Both the position numbers and the translations under genes were made by a program. The notes beneath the pieces are model-generated. The model searched no databases and was not told the origin of the DNA. It worked only from the letters and a program-made list of their open reading frames with translations. DNA of 64,000 nucleotides from Clostridia bacterium (GTDB lineage Bacteria; Bacillota; Clostridia; Christensenellales; UBA1242), in NCBI GenBank assembly GCA_017507215.1, contig JAFWBI010000007.1, positions 1-64,000 on the forward strand, given 5' to 3'. Shown one piece after another: positions 1-9,381 of this stretch. Every line of letters starts with the position of its first letter. The first letter of the stretch is position 1.

Positions 1-1
1 G

Positions 2-1543
2 ATTGCAATCTATTTTGTTGTTCATATCATTCTTGCGTATGTTGTGTTTAATGGCACTCTTGGAAAGGCAGATGAAAATGAACCTGTAGAGAAGAAAATT
101 TTAAGACCTTCAAAAATTGGCATTAAAAGAAGCATTTTAAGTTCGGTGTCACTTTGCCTTGCTATGCTTACTTTGGGCTATGCTGTCTCATCAAGTTTTG
201 TGACTCAAAACATCGCGAATGCAAAGATGACAAAATCTGAATTTCTTTCTGCAGTGGGTGACAATTTAAATATTCCACTTATTGAAATAAACACAGATGG
301 TGGAGCGCATCCACATGATAAAGAGAATTATGTGAACTGCTCATTCGAAATTTCAAACTGCGAAGACGAAGATGATAACTTCAAAGTTGAAATGGATATT
401 AATGATGAAGGTGATTATGCCGTTGGTTTAAGGCTTCGTGGCAACTCAACATTCTGGCAAAAGAAAAAACCTTACAGAATTAAATTTGACGAAAAACAGT
501 CGCTTTTTGGGCTTAAAAAGAACAAGAGTTGGGTGCTTCTTGCAGATTTCTTAGACCAATCAAAAATTAGAAACTACACGGCTTTTGAACTTGCAAATGG
601 CATTATTGATACACTTCCAGAAGAAGACCAATATTTTGCTCCAACAGGACATCATGTTGCACTTGTTATCAATGGTCAGTTTAAAGGATTGTATCTTATT
701 TGCGAACAAATGGACGAAAACAAAGGTCGTGCAAACGTTAAGCCAGAAGAAGATATTGACCCAACAAAACAAACAGAATTTCCATTCTTTGTTGAAATGG
801 ACGCACTTGCTTTCAAAGAAGGCAAAACCGGTGTTGACAACTTCTATATCGACAAGGTTGGTGGTTTCTCATCAGTTGAAATTAAATATCCTGAATCTGA
901 TGAACGTGGCGCAACTGAAGACAGCGACAAGGTATTTGATTATATCTATGAATATATGAACGCTGTTTGCAAACTTATCAAAGATGGTGGAACAACAACT
1001 GTTAGCTTCAGACCAGGAGAAAATGTTTCACTTGAAGACTTGGTTGATATTGATTCATTTGTAGATTATTATTTAGTGACTGAAATTATGCTTAATGAAG
1101 ACTCAAAATATAAGAGTATATATTTCAGCAAAACAGCTGACGGAAAGGTTAAAATTGGACCAATTTGGGACTTTGACTTTTCAATGGCTGAAGGCTTTGA
1201 CCTTCCATATAACAAATCATATATTGAAACTGCAAATCATTTGTATATTGCTAGACAGTCAACAATTTTCTTTAACTTGTTTGAAAATGAATCATTCTAC
1301 ACCAAAGTTGCAACAAGATATGATGAAATCAAGCATGTGATTTTAGAAGTTGCTGAAGACCTTAAAAATTATAAAGCAAAAATCGATGCAGTTGCTCAAA
1401 TTGATGCCGAGCTTTGGTATGGAAAGACAGGCGAGTTTGAGTTTGATATGCAATATGATTATGTTAGACTTTACCTTCAAGATAGATACACTTATTTAGA
1501 TGGTGTGTTTGACAAATCATTTGAAGATTTTTGGAAAATCTAA
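2..1543 (+). CDS. CotH-type spore-coat kinase-like protein, 5' end outside the window
   Basis: The frame is open to the window edge, so this is a 3' fragment. A GTG at 44 is only the first start-like codon and lies inside a hydrophobic stretch. The N-terminal part has two membrane-like segments (about codons 1-18 and residues 30-52 counted from the GTG). After them comes a CotH-like domain: LRLRGNST, a basic KKPYRIKF stretch, GLKKNKSWVLLADFLDQSKIRN, GLYLICEQM and the late PIWDFDFSMA motif, whose acidic residues match the CotH catalytic/metal region. CotH-family proteins are atypical protein kinases, first known from spore coats but also found in non-sporulating gut bacteria. The substrate here is unknown. 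A terminator follows directly, so it ends a transcription unit. Confidence 0.8.
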   Translation: MAIYFVVHIILAYVVFNGTLGKADENEPVEKKILRPSKIGIKRSILSSVSLCLAMLTLGYAVSSSFVTQNIANAKMTKSEFLSAVGDNLNIPLIEINTDGGAHPHDKENYVNCSFEISNCEDEDDNFKVEMDINDEGDYAVGLRLRGNSTFWQKKKPYRIKFDEKQSLFGLKKNKSWVLLADFLDQSKIRNYTAFELANGIIDTLPEEDQYFAPTGHHVALVINGQFKGLYLICEQMDENKGRANVKPEEDIDPTKQTEFPFFVEMDALAFKEGKTGVDNFYIDKVGGFSSVEIKYPESDERGATEDSDKVFDYIYEYMNAVCKLIKDGGTTTVSFRPGENVSLEDLVDIDSFVDYYLVTEIMLNEDSKYKSIYFSKTADGKVKIGPIWDFDFSMAEGFDLPYNKSYIETANHLYIARQSTIFFNLFENESFYTKVATRYDEIKHVILEVAEDLKNYKAKIDAVAQIDAELWYGKTGEFEFDMQYDYVRLYLQDRYTYLDGVFDKSFEDFWKI

Positions 1544-1549
1544 AAAAAG

Positions 1550-1576
1550 GCAATCTCGTTTGAGATTGCTTTTTTT
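1550..1576 (+). terminator. Rho-independent terminator after the CotH-like gene
   Basis: A perfect 8-bp stem GCAATCTC/GAGATTGC with a GTTT loop is followed by seven T, 6 bp after the stop codon. Confidence 0.9.
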
Positions 1577-1609
1577 ATGCACAAAATATGTTTTAAATTT
1601 TGGAAAAAC

Positions 1610-1639
1610 TTGACATATTGTGACAGTTGAATGTATCAT
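1610..1639 (+). promoter_or_regulatory. Promoter of the ABC transporter, with a nearby TGTGACA/TGTCACA dyad
   Basis: TTGACA at 1610-1615 and TATCAT at 1634-1639 are 18 bp apart. TGTGACA (1619-1625) lies between the two hexamers and its inverse TGTCACA (1660-1666) lies just past the expected start, so a dimeric regulator could bind here. The operator reading is inference. Confidence 0.55.
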
Positions 1640-1701
1640 AAAAACATATTTAAGGCATTTGTCACATACGCTTAAATAAATAATTTAAAAGGAATGAAAA
1701 A

Positions 1702-4581
1702 ATGTTAAGTGTTAGAAATTTAGTTAAAACTTATCAATCAAAAAAAGCTGACACTGTGGTTGCGCTTAACAATGTTTCGATTGACTTTCCTGAAACCGGT
1801 CTTGTTTTCTTGCTTGGTAAATCAGGTTCTGGTAAATCAACACTTTTAAACGCTATTGGTGGTCTTGACACTTTTGATAGTGGTGAAATCATCATCAAAG
1901 GCAAGTCGTCAAAAGACTTCTCTCAAAGCGACTTCGATAGCTACAGAAACACTTTTATTGGTTTCATTTTCCAAGAATATAACATTTTGGAAAACTTCTC
2001 AGTTCAAAAGAACTTAGCGCTCGCTCTTGAGCTTCAAGGCAAAAAGCCAGACAAGGCTGAAATCGACAGACTCTTAGAGCAAGTTGAAATGACTCAGTAT
2101 GCAAAGCGTAAGCCAAACCAACTTTCAGGTGGTCAAAAGCAAAGAGTTGCTATTGCTCGTGCGCTTGTTAAAAATCCTGAAATCATCATGGCAGACGAAC
2201 CAACCGGTGCGCTTGACTCAAACACTGGCAAACAAGTTATGGATACATTGAAACAACTTTCAAAAACAAAACTTGTTATCATTGTTTCGCATGACCGTGA
2301 ATTTGCTGAAATTTATGGCGACAGAATCATAGAGCTTAAAGATGGTCAAATCATTCAAGATACAACCAAAAAAGAAATTGAAGCTCAAGAAACTCAATCA
2401 GGCATCAAGATTATTGATGACAGCATTGTGTATATCAAAAAAGGTCAAGAAATATCTGAAAAAGATATGAAGGCTATTGTTAAAATCATCAATGAAAACA
2501 GCCAAAAGAATGACACATTCATTTCTTTCGACAAAAAGGGAAATGATGCACTTAAAAAAGGCGCAAAAATCACTGATGACGGAAACAAAGAAGCATTTAT
2601 GGATACTCAAGCTGAAGACATTAAAGTTAAAGCTTATAATGGCAACAGTTTGAAACTTATCAAATCGCACTTGAAGTTTGCTGACTCATTCAAGATGGGT
2701 GCAAGTGCTTTAAAGAACAAAGTTGGAAAACTTGTGTTTACAATATTGCTCTCATTCTTTGCTTTCACTGTGTTTGGCATTATCGACGCACTTTCTTGCT
2801 GGAACAGAGCAGACTCTGTTGCACAGGTTATGGATATGACAGACCAAACACATATTGCTATGAAGCGATATGAAAAAGAAACACTGTCAATAGATGATTG
2901 GGAATCAATTTCATATAAAGAATATATGTCAGTTAAGGAAAAGTTCCCAAATTATGTAATCAAAGCAGTTGCCACACGCAGTGGTTACAGTTATTTAGAC
3001 CCTGAAGAAATCAGACTTAATGATTTTGATAATTTCACATCTTCAAACAATCCACTTAAATATCCAAAGGCTGTGGGTTACATTTCAGTAACGAGCGAAG
3101 AACTTAATGCTCTTAAATTCGGCATTGATGGCAGATTGCCACAAAACGAAAATGAAATTTGCTTATCTAAGTTCTTGTTTGACGCAATGATTGTTGCAAC
3201 AGCAGATAAGGCAGATGATAAGAAAATTACATCATTTGATAAATTCAATCCAAACAATCCAGGTTCAGAAGAACTTACACTCTATACTGATACACTTAGA
3301 AACTATAATGGCTATATTGACAACACTGAATTTAGAGTTGTTGGTATCATTGACGACAAAACAGACCTTTCAGAATATTACAGCAAGTCTGATGAAGAAA
3401 TTGAAAAAGATGAAACTATTGAAATAAAACTTAACTATGGTTTCTCAAGACTCATTTATGTTCATCAAGATAAATATAATGAAATTCAAATGTCATCTTA
3501 TTCTTCATCTTACAACATCGAATATGCTGAAGACCAAATGTGGGGTTTTGGCATTAACAGTGTTCATTCTGTTGACAGTGAATATCAATCAGTTAAGGCA
3601 GACAGAGAATATCAAAGTAACCGATATGATTGGTGGAATTATGCTGAAAATAGATGGTATACACCTGAAGAAATGGAAGCTAGAAAAAATGACCCAGAAG
3701 ATTCGTTGAATTATTATTCAGAATTTGATACCTATACAAAAGAAGAATATATTACTGAATATTATGGCTTCTTAAAAAGTGGTGTTGTTGATGAAAATGG
3801 AAACATTGTTTTGAAAGATAATGAAGTTATCGTTAGAGGGGATTTCAAGAGTGCAGTTGGTGAAGATGTTTACCAAAGCAAAATCAACGAAGGCATTAAG
3901 ATTAAAATTTATAATGACAATCAAAAAGTGTTTAAAGAATATACCGTTGTTGGTGTTAAAAACAGTGGTGAAAACATTTTCTCAGAAAAAGAATATAATG
4001 ATGTACTTAAACCAATCTTGATTAGATTCCCAATGATGGTTTCAAAAATAAATGGAACAAGCGAAGATAAGGCTTTTGTTAAATATTTAGAAACTTATAA
4101 TGATGACAATGTTAAGTTTGCGATTCAAACACCATCAACTCCAATGATGGACTTGCTTGAAAATGTGCTTATCATCATGGTTGACGTGTTCTTCTGGATT
4201 GCGTTTGCGTTCGCTGTGTTTGCAGCGCTTATGCTTATGAACTTCATTTCAACTTCAATTTCTTACAAAAAGAGAGAAATTGGTGTGCTTAGAGCACTTG
4301 GTGCAAGGGGAAGTGACATTTTTGGAATCTTCTTCAATGAAAGTATGATTATTGCAATGATTAACTTCGTGCTTTCAGCAATCGCAACAGTTGTGACTTG
4401 CATGATTATCAACAATGTGCTTCTTGCAAAACTTCCAGTTGATATGATTTTATTAAACGTTAGCATCAGACAAGTTGTGCTTATCTTTGGTGTTTCAGTT
4501 CTTGCTGCATTTATTGGAAGCTTCCTTCCAACATTCAAAATTTCAAGAAAGAAACCAATTGATGCAATCAACAATAGATAA
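1702..4581 (+). CDS. ABC transporter fusion: LolD/MacB-type ATPase plus FtsX-like permease
   Basis: The 959-residue protein joins an ATPase to its permease. Residues 1-225 are an ABC domain with Walker A GKSGSGKST, signature LSGGQKQR, Walker B IIMADEP and the H-loop VSHD. A linker and one membrane helix (about 345-365) precede a long tyrosine-rich extracytoplasmic region of about 450 residues. Three C-terminal helices (about 820-950) carry the FtsX-type KKREIGVLRALGA motif. This is the MacB topology, typical of mechanotransmission exporters that extrude peptides or antibiotics or act on the envelope. In Bacillota such fusions often serve in antimicrobial-peptide resistance. The start follows AAAGGA. 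It is transcribed alone, with no two-component system beside it, so its trigger is unknown. Confidence 0.9.
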   Translation: MLSVRNLVKTYQSKKADTVVALNNVSIDFPETGLVFLLGKSGSGKSTLLNAIGGLDTFDSGEIIIKGKSSKDFSQSDFDSYRNTFIGFIFQEYNILENFSVQKNLALALELQGKKPDKAEIDRLLEQVEMTQYAKRKPNQLSGGQKQRVAIARALVKNPEIIMADEPTGALDSNTGKQVMDTLKQLSKTKLVIIVSHDREFAEIYGDRIIELKDGQIIQDTTKKEIEAQETQSGIKIIDDSIVYIKKGQEISEKDMKAIVKIINENSQKNDTFISFDKKGNDALKKGAKITDDGNKEAFMDTQAEDIKVKAYNGNSLKLIKSHLKFADSFKMGASALKNKVGKLVFTILLSFFAFTVFGIIDALSCWNRADSVAQVMDMTDQTHIAMKRYEKETLSIDDWESISYKEYMSVKEKFPNYVIKAVATRSGYSYLDPEEIRLNDFDNFTSSNNPLKYPKAVGYISVTSEELNALKFGIDGRLPQNENEICLSKFLFDAMIVATADKADDKKITSFDKFNPNNPGSEELTLYTDTLRNYNGYIDNTEFRVVGIIDDKTDLSEYYSKSDEEIEKDETIEIKLNYGFSRLIYVHQDKYNEIQMSSYSSSYNIEYAEDQMWGFGINSVHSVDSEYQSVKADREYQSNRYDWWNYAENRWYTPEEMEARKNDPEDSLNYYSEFDTYTKEEYITEYYGFLKSGVVDENGNIVLKDNEVIVRGDFKSAVGEDVYQSKINEGIKIKIYNDNQKVFKEYTVVGVKNSGENIFSEKEYNDVLKPILIRFPMMVSKINGTSEDKAFVKYLETYNDDNVKFAIQTPSTPMMDLLENVLIIMVDVFFWIAFAFAVFAALMLMNFISTSISYKKREIGVLRALGARGSDIFGIFFNESMIIAMINFVLSAIATVVTCMIINNVLLAKLPVDMILLNVSIRQVVLIFGVSVLAAFIGSFLPTFKISRKKPIDAINNR

Positions 4582-4593
4582 TTTGCAAAATAA

Positions 4594-4625
4594 AAATAGG
4601 AAGAATTTTCTTCCTATTTTTTTTA
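4594..4625. terminator. Bidirectional terminator between the ABC transporter and mgtE
   Basis: An AGGAAGAA/TTCTTCCT stem with flanking A and T runs serves both convergent genes. Confidence 0.85.
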
Positions 4626-4653
4626 TGTTTAAAATTTGATTTTTGCTTTTAAA

Positions 4654-6342
4654 TTAGAGCAAAGAAATTGAGAATAAACAGAAAATTAAAAGCGAAATCA
4701 CGTCAACAATGGTTGTGATGAATGGATTTGCAACAACTGCTGGGTCAAGTCTGCATTTCTTTGCTACAAGTGGCAAAATTGCCCCCACAAGCTTCGCAAT
4801 GCAGATGGTTGCAAAGAGTGATAATGAAACAACAAACGAGATTTTAATGGTGTAATCATAGCCAAAAATCAAGTTGTCAATAAGCATCAATTTTCCAAAG
4901 CAAGCAACGGCAAGAACGAGTGCAACAATCACAGCAACTCTGATTTCTTTCCAGATAACTTTAAACACGTCTTTCAGTTCAACTTCGCCCGTTGCAAGCG
5001 ACTGAATTATAGTTACCGATGCTTGGCTTCCAGAGTTTCCGCCGGTTCCCATAAGCATTGGAACACAGGCAAAAAGAAGGGGAGAAAGCGAGTTTAAGGT
5101 GCTTTCATAAACATTGATGATGATTCCTGTGAATGTGGCAGAAATAAGCAAAATCAAGAGCCATGGCAAACGGTTTTTGAAAATTGCAAACACGTTTGTT
5201 TGAAGATATGGCTTTGTGGTTGGTGCGATACCGGCCATTTTGCTGATATCTTCTTGTGTTTCTTCTTGAATGACGTCGATAGCGTCGTCAATGGTGACGA
5301 TACCAGTGATTCTGTTTTCGCTGTCAACAACAGGAACTGCAAGAAGGTCATATTTTGCAAGCATGTTTGAAACTTCTTCTTTGTCGGTGCTGGTGTGCGC
5401 ATAAATCACGTTTTCTTGCATGAAATCACCGATTTTGTCGGCTGGGTTATGAAGAATTATGTCTTTTGCAGAAACCGTTCCAAGAAGGTGTTTTTTGTCG
5501 TCAGTTACATAGCATGTGTAGATGGTTTCTTTGTCGATTGCTTGCTTACGCATTTTTTTGAGTGCTTCAGAAGCTGTCATTTTTGTTCGAAGAGTGATGA
5601 ACTCGGTTGTCATGATGCTTCCGGCACTGTCTTTTGGAAAACCTAAGAGCTTGTTGATGTTTGCTCTTGTTTCAGGGTTTGAAAGTTTTAAGATACGAAT
5701 AACAACATTTGAAGGCATTTCTTCAATGATGTCAAGGGTGTCGTCGACAAACATATCGTTGATGATGTTTGAAACTTCGGTGTCGGTGAAAGAGTTGATG
5801 AGCATTTTTTGACGGTCGCTATTCATTTCAACGAAAACTTCACTTGCCAAATCTTTTGGAAGCAAACGGAAAATAACGATAACTTTTTCTTTGTCGATAT
5901 CGTTCATAAGTTCAGCGATATCGGCAGGCTCCATTTCTGCAAGAAGTGGCTTTAATGAAGAAAACTTTTTGTTTTCAATGTTATCGATAATTTCAAGAAG
6001 CTTTTCATGACGAGTGTCAGCTTCAGCCTTTAAAAGAATTTCGTTGAGCACTTTTTGGTTGACGTCATTTTCAACGTCAGAGTCGAGCAGCTCTTCTGAA
6101 ATTTCTTTGAATTCAAAGTCAGAAATGTTGTCAATCAAATGCTGTTGAAGTTCTGGCTTAAACTTAACAAACACTCTTGCTGAAACTTCTTCAGGAAGTT
6201 TAGGGAAGATGTCAGCAAGAAGGTCTTTGTCGATTTTTGAAAGGGCACGAACAAGGTCAGTTGTGTTTATTTTTTTGACCATTTCTTCGAGTTCTTCAAA
6301 TTTGCCTTCAGAAAACAACTCTTCAATTCTTAAATTTAACAT
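4654..6342 (-). CDS. mgtE: Magnesium transporter MgtE
   Basis: A 562-residue MgtE-family Mg2+ channel of the cell membrane. The N-terminal superhelical MgtE domain (about 1-180) is followed by two CBS domains (about 185-315) that sense cytoplasmic Mg2+, then five membrane helices carrying PMLMGTGGNSGSQ, the pore signature. The start chosen is the ATG at 6342, 6 nt past AGGAGA. An in-frame extension to 6390 would translate the terminator hairpin of the M-box and is rejected. The gene is transcribed alone from a consensus promoter through an M-box riboswitch, so expression should fall when Mg2+ is plentiful. All family landmarks are present and the length is slightly above the bacterial norm of about 450. 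Confidence 0.97.
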   Translation of the reverse strand: MLNLRIEELFSEGKFEELEEMVKKINTTDLVRALSKIDKDLLADIFPKLPEEVSARVFVKFKPELQQHLIDNISDFEFKEISEELLDSDVENDVNQKVLNEILLKAEADTRHEKLLEIIDNIENKKFSSLKPLLAEMEPADIAELMNDIDKEKVIVIFRLLPKDLASEVFVEMNSDRQKMLINSFTDTEVSNIINDMFVDDTLDIIEEMPSNVVIRILKLSNPETRANINKLLGFPKDSAGSIMTTEFITLRTKMTASEALKKMRKQAIDKETIYTCYVTDDKKHLLGTVSAKDIILHNPADKIGDFMQENVIYAHTSTDKEEVSNMLAKYDLLAVPVVDSENRITGIVTIDDAIDVIQEETQEDISKMAGIAPTTKPYLQTNVFAIFKNRLPWLLILLISATFTGIIINVYESTLNSLSPLLFACVPMLMGTGGNSGSQASVTIIQSLATGEVELKDVFKVIWKEIRVAVIVALVLAVACFGKLMLIDNLIFGYDYTIKISFVVSLSLFATICIAKLVGAILPLVAKKCRLDPAVVANPFITTIVDVISLLIFCLFSISLL

Positions 6343-6354
6343 GATTTTTCTCCT

Positions 6355-6387
6355 AAAAAAATATCCCGTGAATAACAAATCACGGGA
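6355..6387 (-). terminator. Riboswitch-controlled terminator of the mgtE leader
   Basis: Read on the minus strand, an 8-bp stem TCCCGTGA/TCACGGGA is followed by a run of seven T and then directly by the mgtE ribosome binding site. It sits just downstream of the M-box aptamer and is its expected expression platform. Confidence 0.88.
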
Positions 6388-6404
6388 CAATTTTAAGTGT
6401 CGAC

Positions 6405-6562
6405 TTTAATAACCCCGTTCAAGCTTTAGCTTCACAGGGCAGTGGCATTGCATTAAATTTCCCCTTGAAAGTGTGTCGAGAAAATTTGTTAACCTGCAAA
6501 CAAAAGTCTCCTTTTGAGAGCGGCAGCAACCCGTATCCCTGTGGTAGCCTTACCTACCGATT
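6405..6562 (-). promoter_or_regulatory. M-box (ykoK) magnesium riboswitch aptamer
   Basis: On the minus strand the leader shows the conserved M-box blocks in order: GGTAGGTAAGGCTACC, GGGATACGGGTTGCTGCC, AATGCAATGCC, and CCCTGTGAAGCTAAAGCTTGA. They lie between a consensus promoter and a terminator, upstream of mgtE. M-boxes fold on Mg2+ binding and terminate transcription. Outer boundaries are approximate. Confidence 0.93.
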
Positions 6563-6576
6563 TACAATACATTTTG

Positions 6577-6605
6577 ATTATACAACTATAACTAACTCTT
6601 GTCAA
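6577..6605 (-). promoter_or_regulatory. Consensus promoter of the M-box/mgtE transcript
   Basis: On the minus strand TTGACA (6605-6600) and TATAAT (6582-6577) are separated by exactly 17 bp. Transcription should begin near 6570, just before the aptamer. Confidence 0.92.
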
Positions 6606-6846
6606 TAGTTTGAATAAAATCTTGCTATATTTTATTTGAAAAATATTTTTTTTGTGAAGAGTGAAATTTTGTGTGGATTGTGTATTTAAAAAATTAGTTT
6701 AAATTGTATAATTTAATTTAAAAACATGATAAAAATACAACTTATCTTTAAAATTTCAAAAAATTAAAAACGCTTAAAGTTTTAAATTTTTGACAAAGTT
6801 TTTTAATTGATTAAAAAAATCTAGTCATTTTTTATATTTTAATTGT
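6606..6846. other. AT-rich divergent intergenic stretch
   Basis: This lies between the mgtE promoter and the rnr promoter. I see no credible ORF, RNA fold or repeat, only A/T runs. Confidence 0.6.
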
Positions 6847-6875
6847 TTGCGAAATTGGTTTTGATTAGATATAAT
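6847..6875 (+). promoter_or_regulatory. Promoter of rnr; it decides the rnr start
   Basis: TTGCGA (6847-6852), 17 bp, TATAAT (6870-6875). The expected start near 6882 leaves about 16 nt of leader holding AGAAGGAAAG. An in-frame ATG at 6874 overlaps the -10 hexamer and cannot be used from this promoter. Confidence 0.85.
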
Positions 6876-6897
6876 GGGTTTAGAAGGAAAGAAAATT

Positions 6898-9213
6898 ATG
6901 AATTTTATTGAAACAATTTATAGCAAAATTTTGCTTATGAACAGAAAGAAATTTAGTGCAAATGATGTTGCAAAGTTCACCGGCTTGAACTATGGTTTTG
7001 ACAAGCGTGCGCTAATCGACACATTAAACACACTTGTTAAGCAAGATAAACTTGGCAAGCTTAAAAATGGGGATTACATTTTAACAAGTCAAGCACAAAT
7101 TATTAAATGCACACTTCTTGGCACCAGCAAAGACTATGCTTTTGCTCGTCCTTTTACTGGTGAAAAAGATAAGGACATTTTTATCTCAGAAGCCAACCTT
7201 AATGATGCGTGTCATGGTGATACTGTTATGGTTGAAGTTGGCATTTCTGGAAAAGACAGAAAGTATAAAAGAGACCTTCCACTTGTGGCAACAGGAAAGC
7301 AAGAAGGCAGGGTTGTGAAAATCGTTGAGCGTGGTTATAAAACCGTTGTGGGAATCATGTCGATTAATGAGCGTGGAATTGCAACAGTTGTTCCTGATGA
7401 CAGAAGATTTGCAGACAGCGTTTTCATTTCATCTGAAGACATCAACGGCGCTGAAAACAACACAAAGGTTGTTATCGAAGTTTTAGATTATCCATCAAAT
7501 ATCAAAATGGCTCGTGGAAAAGTTATTGAAATTTTGGGTGACCCAAATGATGTTAGGGTGACAACACTTTCAATCATTCGTTCATTCAACTTGTTTGAAG
7601 AGTTTCCTGAAGATGTTGTGAAAGAAGCTGAAAAGGTGAGCGTTCCTGTTGATGAAGAAGTTTGGGACGGCAGAAAAGACTATCGTGACAGACTTGTTAT
7701 CACAATCGACGGCGAAGATGCTCGTGACTTTGACGACGCAATCTCACTTGAAAAAGATGGCGAAAACTATAAGCTTGGCGTTTATATTGCTGACGTTTCA
7801 CACTATGTTCGTCAAGGCTCAAAAATTGACCAAGAAGCTTTCAAAAGAGCAACATCTGTTTATTTTCCAGACCATGTTCTTCCAATGCTTCCAGTTTCGC
7901 TTTCAAATGGCATTTGCTCACTTAATCCAAATGAAGACAGATTCACAATGGCTGTTGAAATGGTGCTTGACGCGAAAGGAAAAGTGCTTGATTATGAAAT
8001 TCACAAAGGCATCATGCGTTCAAGTTATCGCATGACATACACAAAAGTTACCAAAATTTTAAACGGAGACAAAAAACTTTCAGCAGAGTATAGCGAAATT
8101 GTGCCAATGCTTCACCTTATGGCAGAACTTGCAAAAATCTTGATTGCAAGACGTGACAACGCTGGTCAGCTTGACTTTGACATTCCAGCACCTGAAATTC
8201 ACTTAAACGAAGACGGCACTGTTAAAGACATTATCAGAAAGCCAAGAGATATTTCAGACAGAGTTATCGAGCAGTTCATGGTGCTCACAAACGAAGTTGT
8301 TGCTCGTCATTTTGACAAAATGAAAGTTCCATTTGTTTATCGTATTCACGAAACTCCAACAATGGAAAGAGTTCAAAAATTCAAGGCTTTTGCTGGAAGT
8401 TTGGGGCTTACATTCAGAACCACTGGCAGTGAACCAAGCCCAAAAGACTTCCAAACATTACTCAGGCTCACAAAAGGTCAAGATTATTCAACAGCTGTTT
8501 CAAAAGTTATGCTCAGAAGCATGCAAAAGGCGAGATATGAAACCGAAAATCTCGGTCACTTTGGTTTGGCACTTCGTGATTATTGCCACTTCACTTCGCC
8601 AATCAGACGTTATCCTGACCTTACCATTCACAGAATCATGACTGAAATTTTGGAAGGCAGATTTGACAAAAAGAAATTTGAATTTTTTGAAGAATTTGCT
8701 GTTCAATCTGCTGAGCGTTCGAGCACAATGGAACGTCAAGCTGAAGAAGCTGAGCGCACAGTTGATGCTCAAAAGATGACAGAATTTATGCAGACAAAAA
8801 TTGGCGAAACATTTGAAGGCATCATTTCAGGTGTTATTGCAAATGGTTTCTTTGTTGAACTTGAAAACACAATCGAAGGATTTGTTTCAGTGCTTCGTCT
8901 TCCACAAGGTCATTATGATTTTGATGAAAATCACTATAAACTTTCAGGAATGGGCAAGGTTTATCGAATTGGTGACAAGATTGAAATCAGAGTGGTTTCA
9001 ACAGACATTGTTCAACGCCATATCGACTTCGAACTTGCAGACTTCCACAGAGATATTCCTGAAGACGAAATCAAGCGTGGCTATGAAGAACGTGACAATG
9101 ACGACAGAAGAAATAGCAGAAATGACGGTCATTCAAGAAATGGAAGAAATGAACATCGTGGCAGAGATTCTGGTCGTGGAAATCGTAGCTCTCGTGGTGG
9201 CAGAAGAAGATAA
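6898..9213 (+). CDS. rnr: Ribonuclease R
   Basis: A 771-residue 3'-5' exoribonuclease of the RNB family that degrades structured RNA and works with trans-translation. In order it shows a winged-helix N-terminus (about 1-65), cold-shock-like OB domains, the RNB catalytic domain with DGEDARDFDDAISLEK (the four aspartates that bind Mg2+) and HFTSPIRRYPDL, and an S1 domain (about 635-715). The last 45 residues are an arginine/glycine/asparagine-rich basic tail, common in RNase R as an RNA or ribosome contact. The ATG at 6898 is chosen because an earlier in-frame ATG lies inside the -10 hexamer. In relatives rnr often sits next to smpB and ssrA. Here they are 3.6 kb away, separated by accessory genes. 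Confidence 0.97.
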   Translation: MNFIETIYSKILLMNRKKFSANDVAKFTGLNYGFDKRALIDTLNTLVKQDKLGKLKNGDYILTSQAQIIKCTLLGTSKDYAFARPFTGEKDKDIFISEANLNDACHGDTVMVEVGISGKDRKYKRDLPLVATGKQEGRVVKIVERGYKTVVGIMSINERGIATVVPDDRRFADSVFISSEDINGAENNTKVVIEVLDYPSNIKMARGKVIEILGDPNDVRVTTLSIIRSFNLFEEFPEDVVKEAEKVSVPVDEEVWDGRKDYRDRLVITIDGEDARDFDDAISLEKDGENYKLGVYIADVSHYVRQGSKIDQEAFKRATSVYFPDHVLPMLPVSLSNGICSLNPNEDRFTMAVEMVLDAKGKVLDYEIHKGIMRSSYRMTYTKVTKILNGDKKLSAEYSEIVPMLHLMAELAKILIARRDNAGQLDFDIPAPEIHLNEDGTVKDIIRKPRDISDRVIEQFMVLTNEVVARHFDKMKVPFVYRIHETPTMERVQKFKAFAGSLGLTFRTTGSEPSPKDFQTLLRLTKGQDYSTAVSKVMLRSMQKARYETENLGHFGLALRDYCHFTSPIRRYPDLTIHRIMTEILEGRFDKKKFEFFEEFAVQSAERSSTMERQAEEAERTVDAQKMTEFMQTKIGETFEGIISGVIANGFFVELENTIEGFVSVLRLPQGHYDFDENHYKLSGMGKVYRIGDKIEIRVVSTDIVQRHIDFELADFHRDIPEDEIKRGYEERDNDDRRNSRNDGHSRNGRNEHRGRDSGRGNRSSRGGRRR

Positions 9214-9250
9214 AAAATTCAAAATAATTACGCAAAAAAATATCAAATTC

Positions 9251-9284
9251 AAAGAGATGGCAGAAAAAAGTCATCTCTTTTTTG
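9251..9284 (+). terminator. Terminator after rnr
   Basis: AAAGAGATG and CATCTCTTT pair around a 12-nt A-rich loop, followed by more T. Confidence 0.8.
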
Positions 9285-9346
9285 TTGAAAATTTATTAAA
9301 TTAAGACAATTATAACGGAATAAAATTAAATTTAGTGGTTTTTTAG

Positions 9347-9375
9347 TTGATTAAAAATTTTTATGTTGTTAAAAT
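9347..9375 (+). promoter_or_regulatory. Promoter giving a leaderless mRNA for the 221-residue gene
   Basis: TTGATT (9347-9352), 17 bp, TAAAAT (9370-9375), then six bases, then ATG at 9382. The predicted first transcribed base is the A of the start codon, and no ribosome binding site is present. Confidence 0.65.
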
Positions 9376-9381
9376 TTAAGT

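Noticed and set aside
6343-6390. N-terminal extension of MgtE from an ATG at 6390
   Set aside because: It would translate the riboswitch terminator hairpin. The ATG at 6342 has a proper AGGAGA site and gives a normal MgtE start.
6874-6897. Earlier ATG for RNase R
   Set aside because: It overlaps the TATAAT hexamer of the rnr promoter; the next ATG has a binding site.
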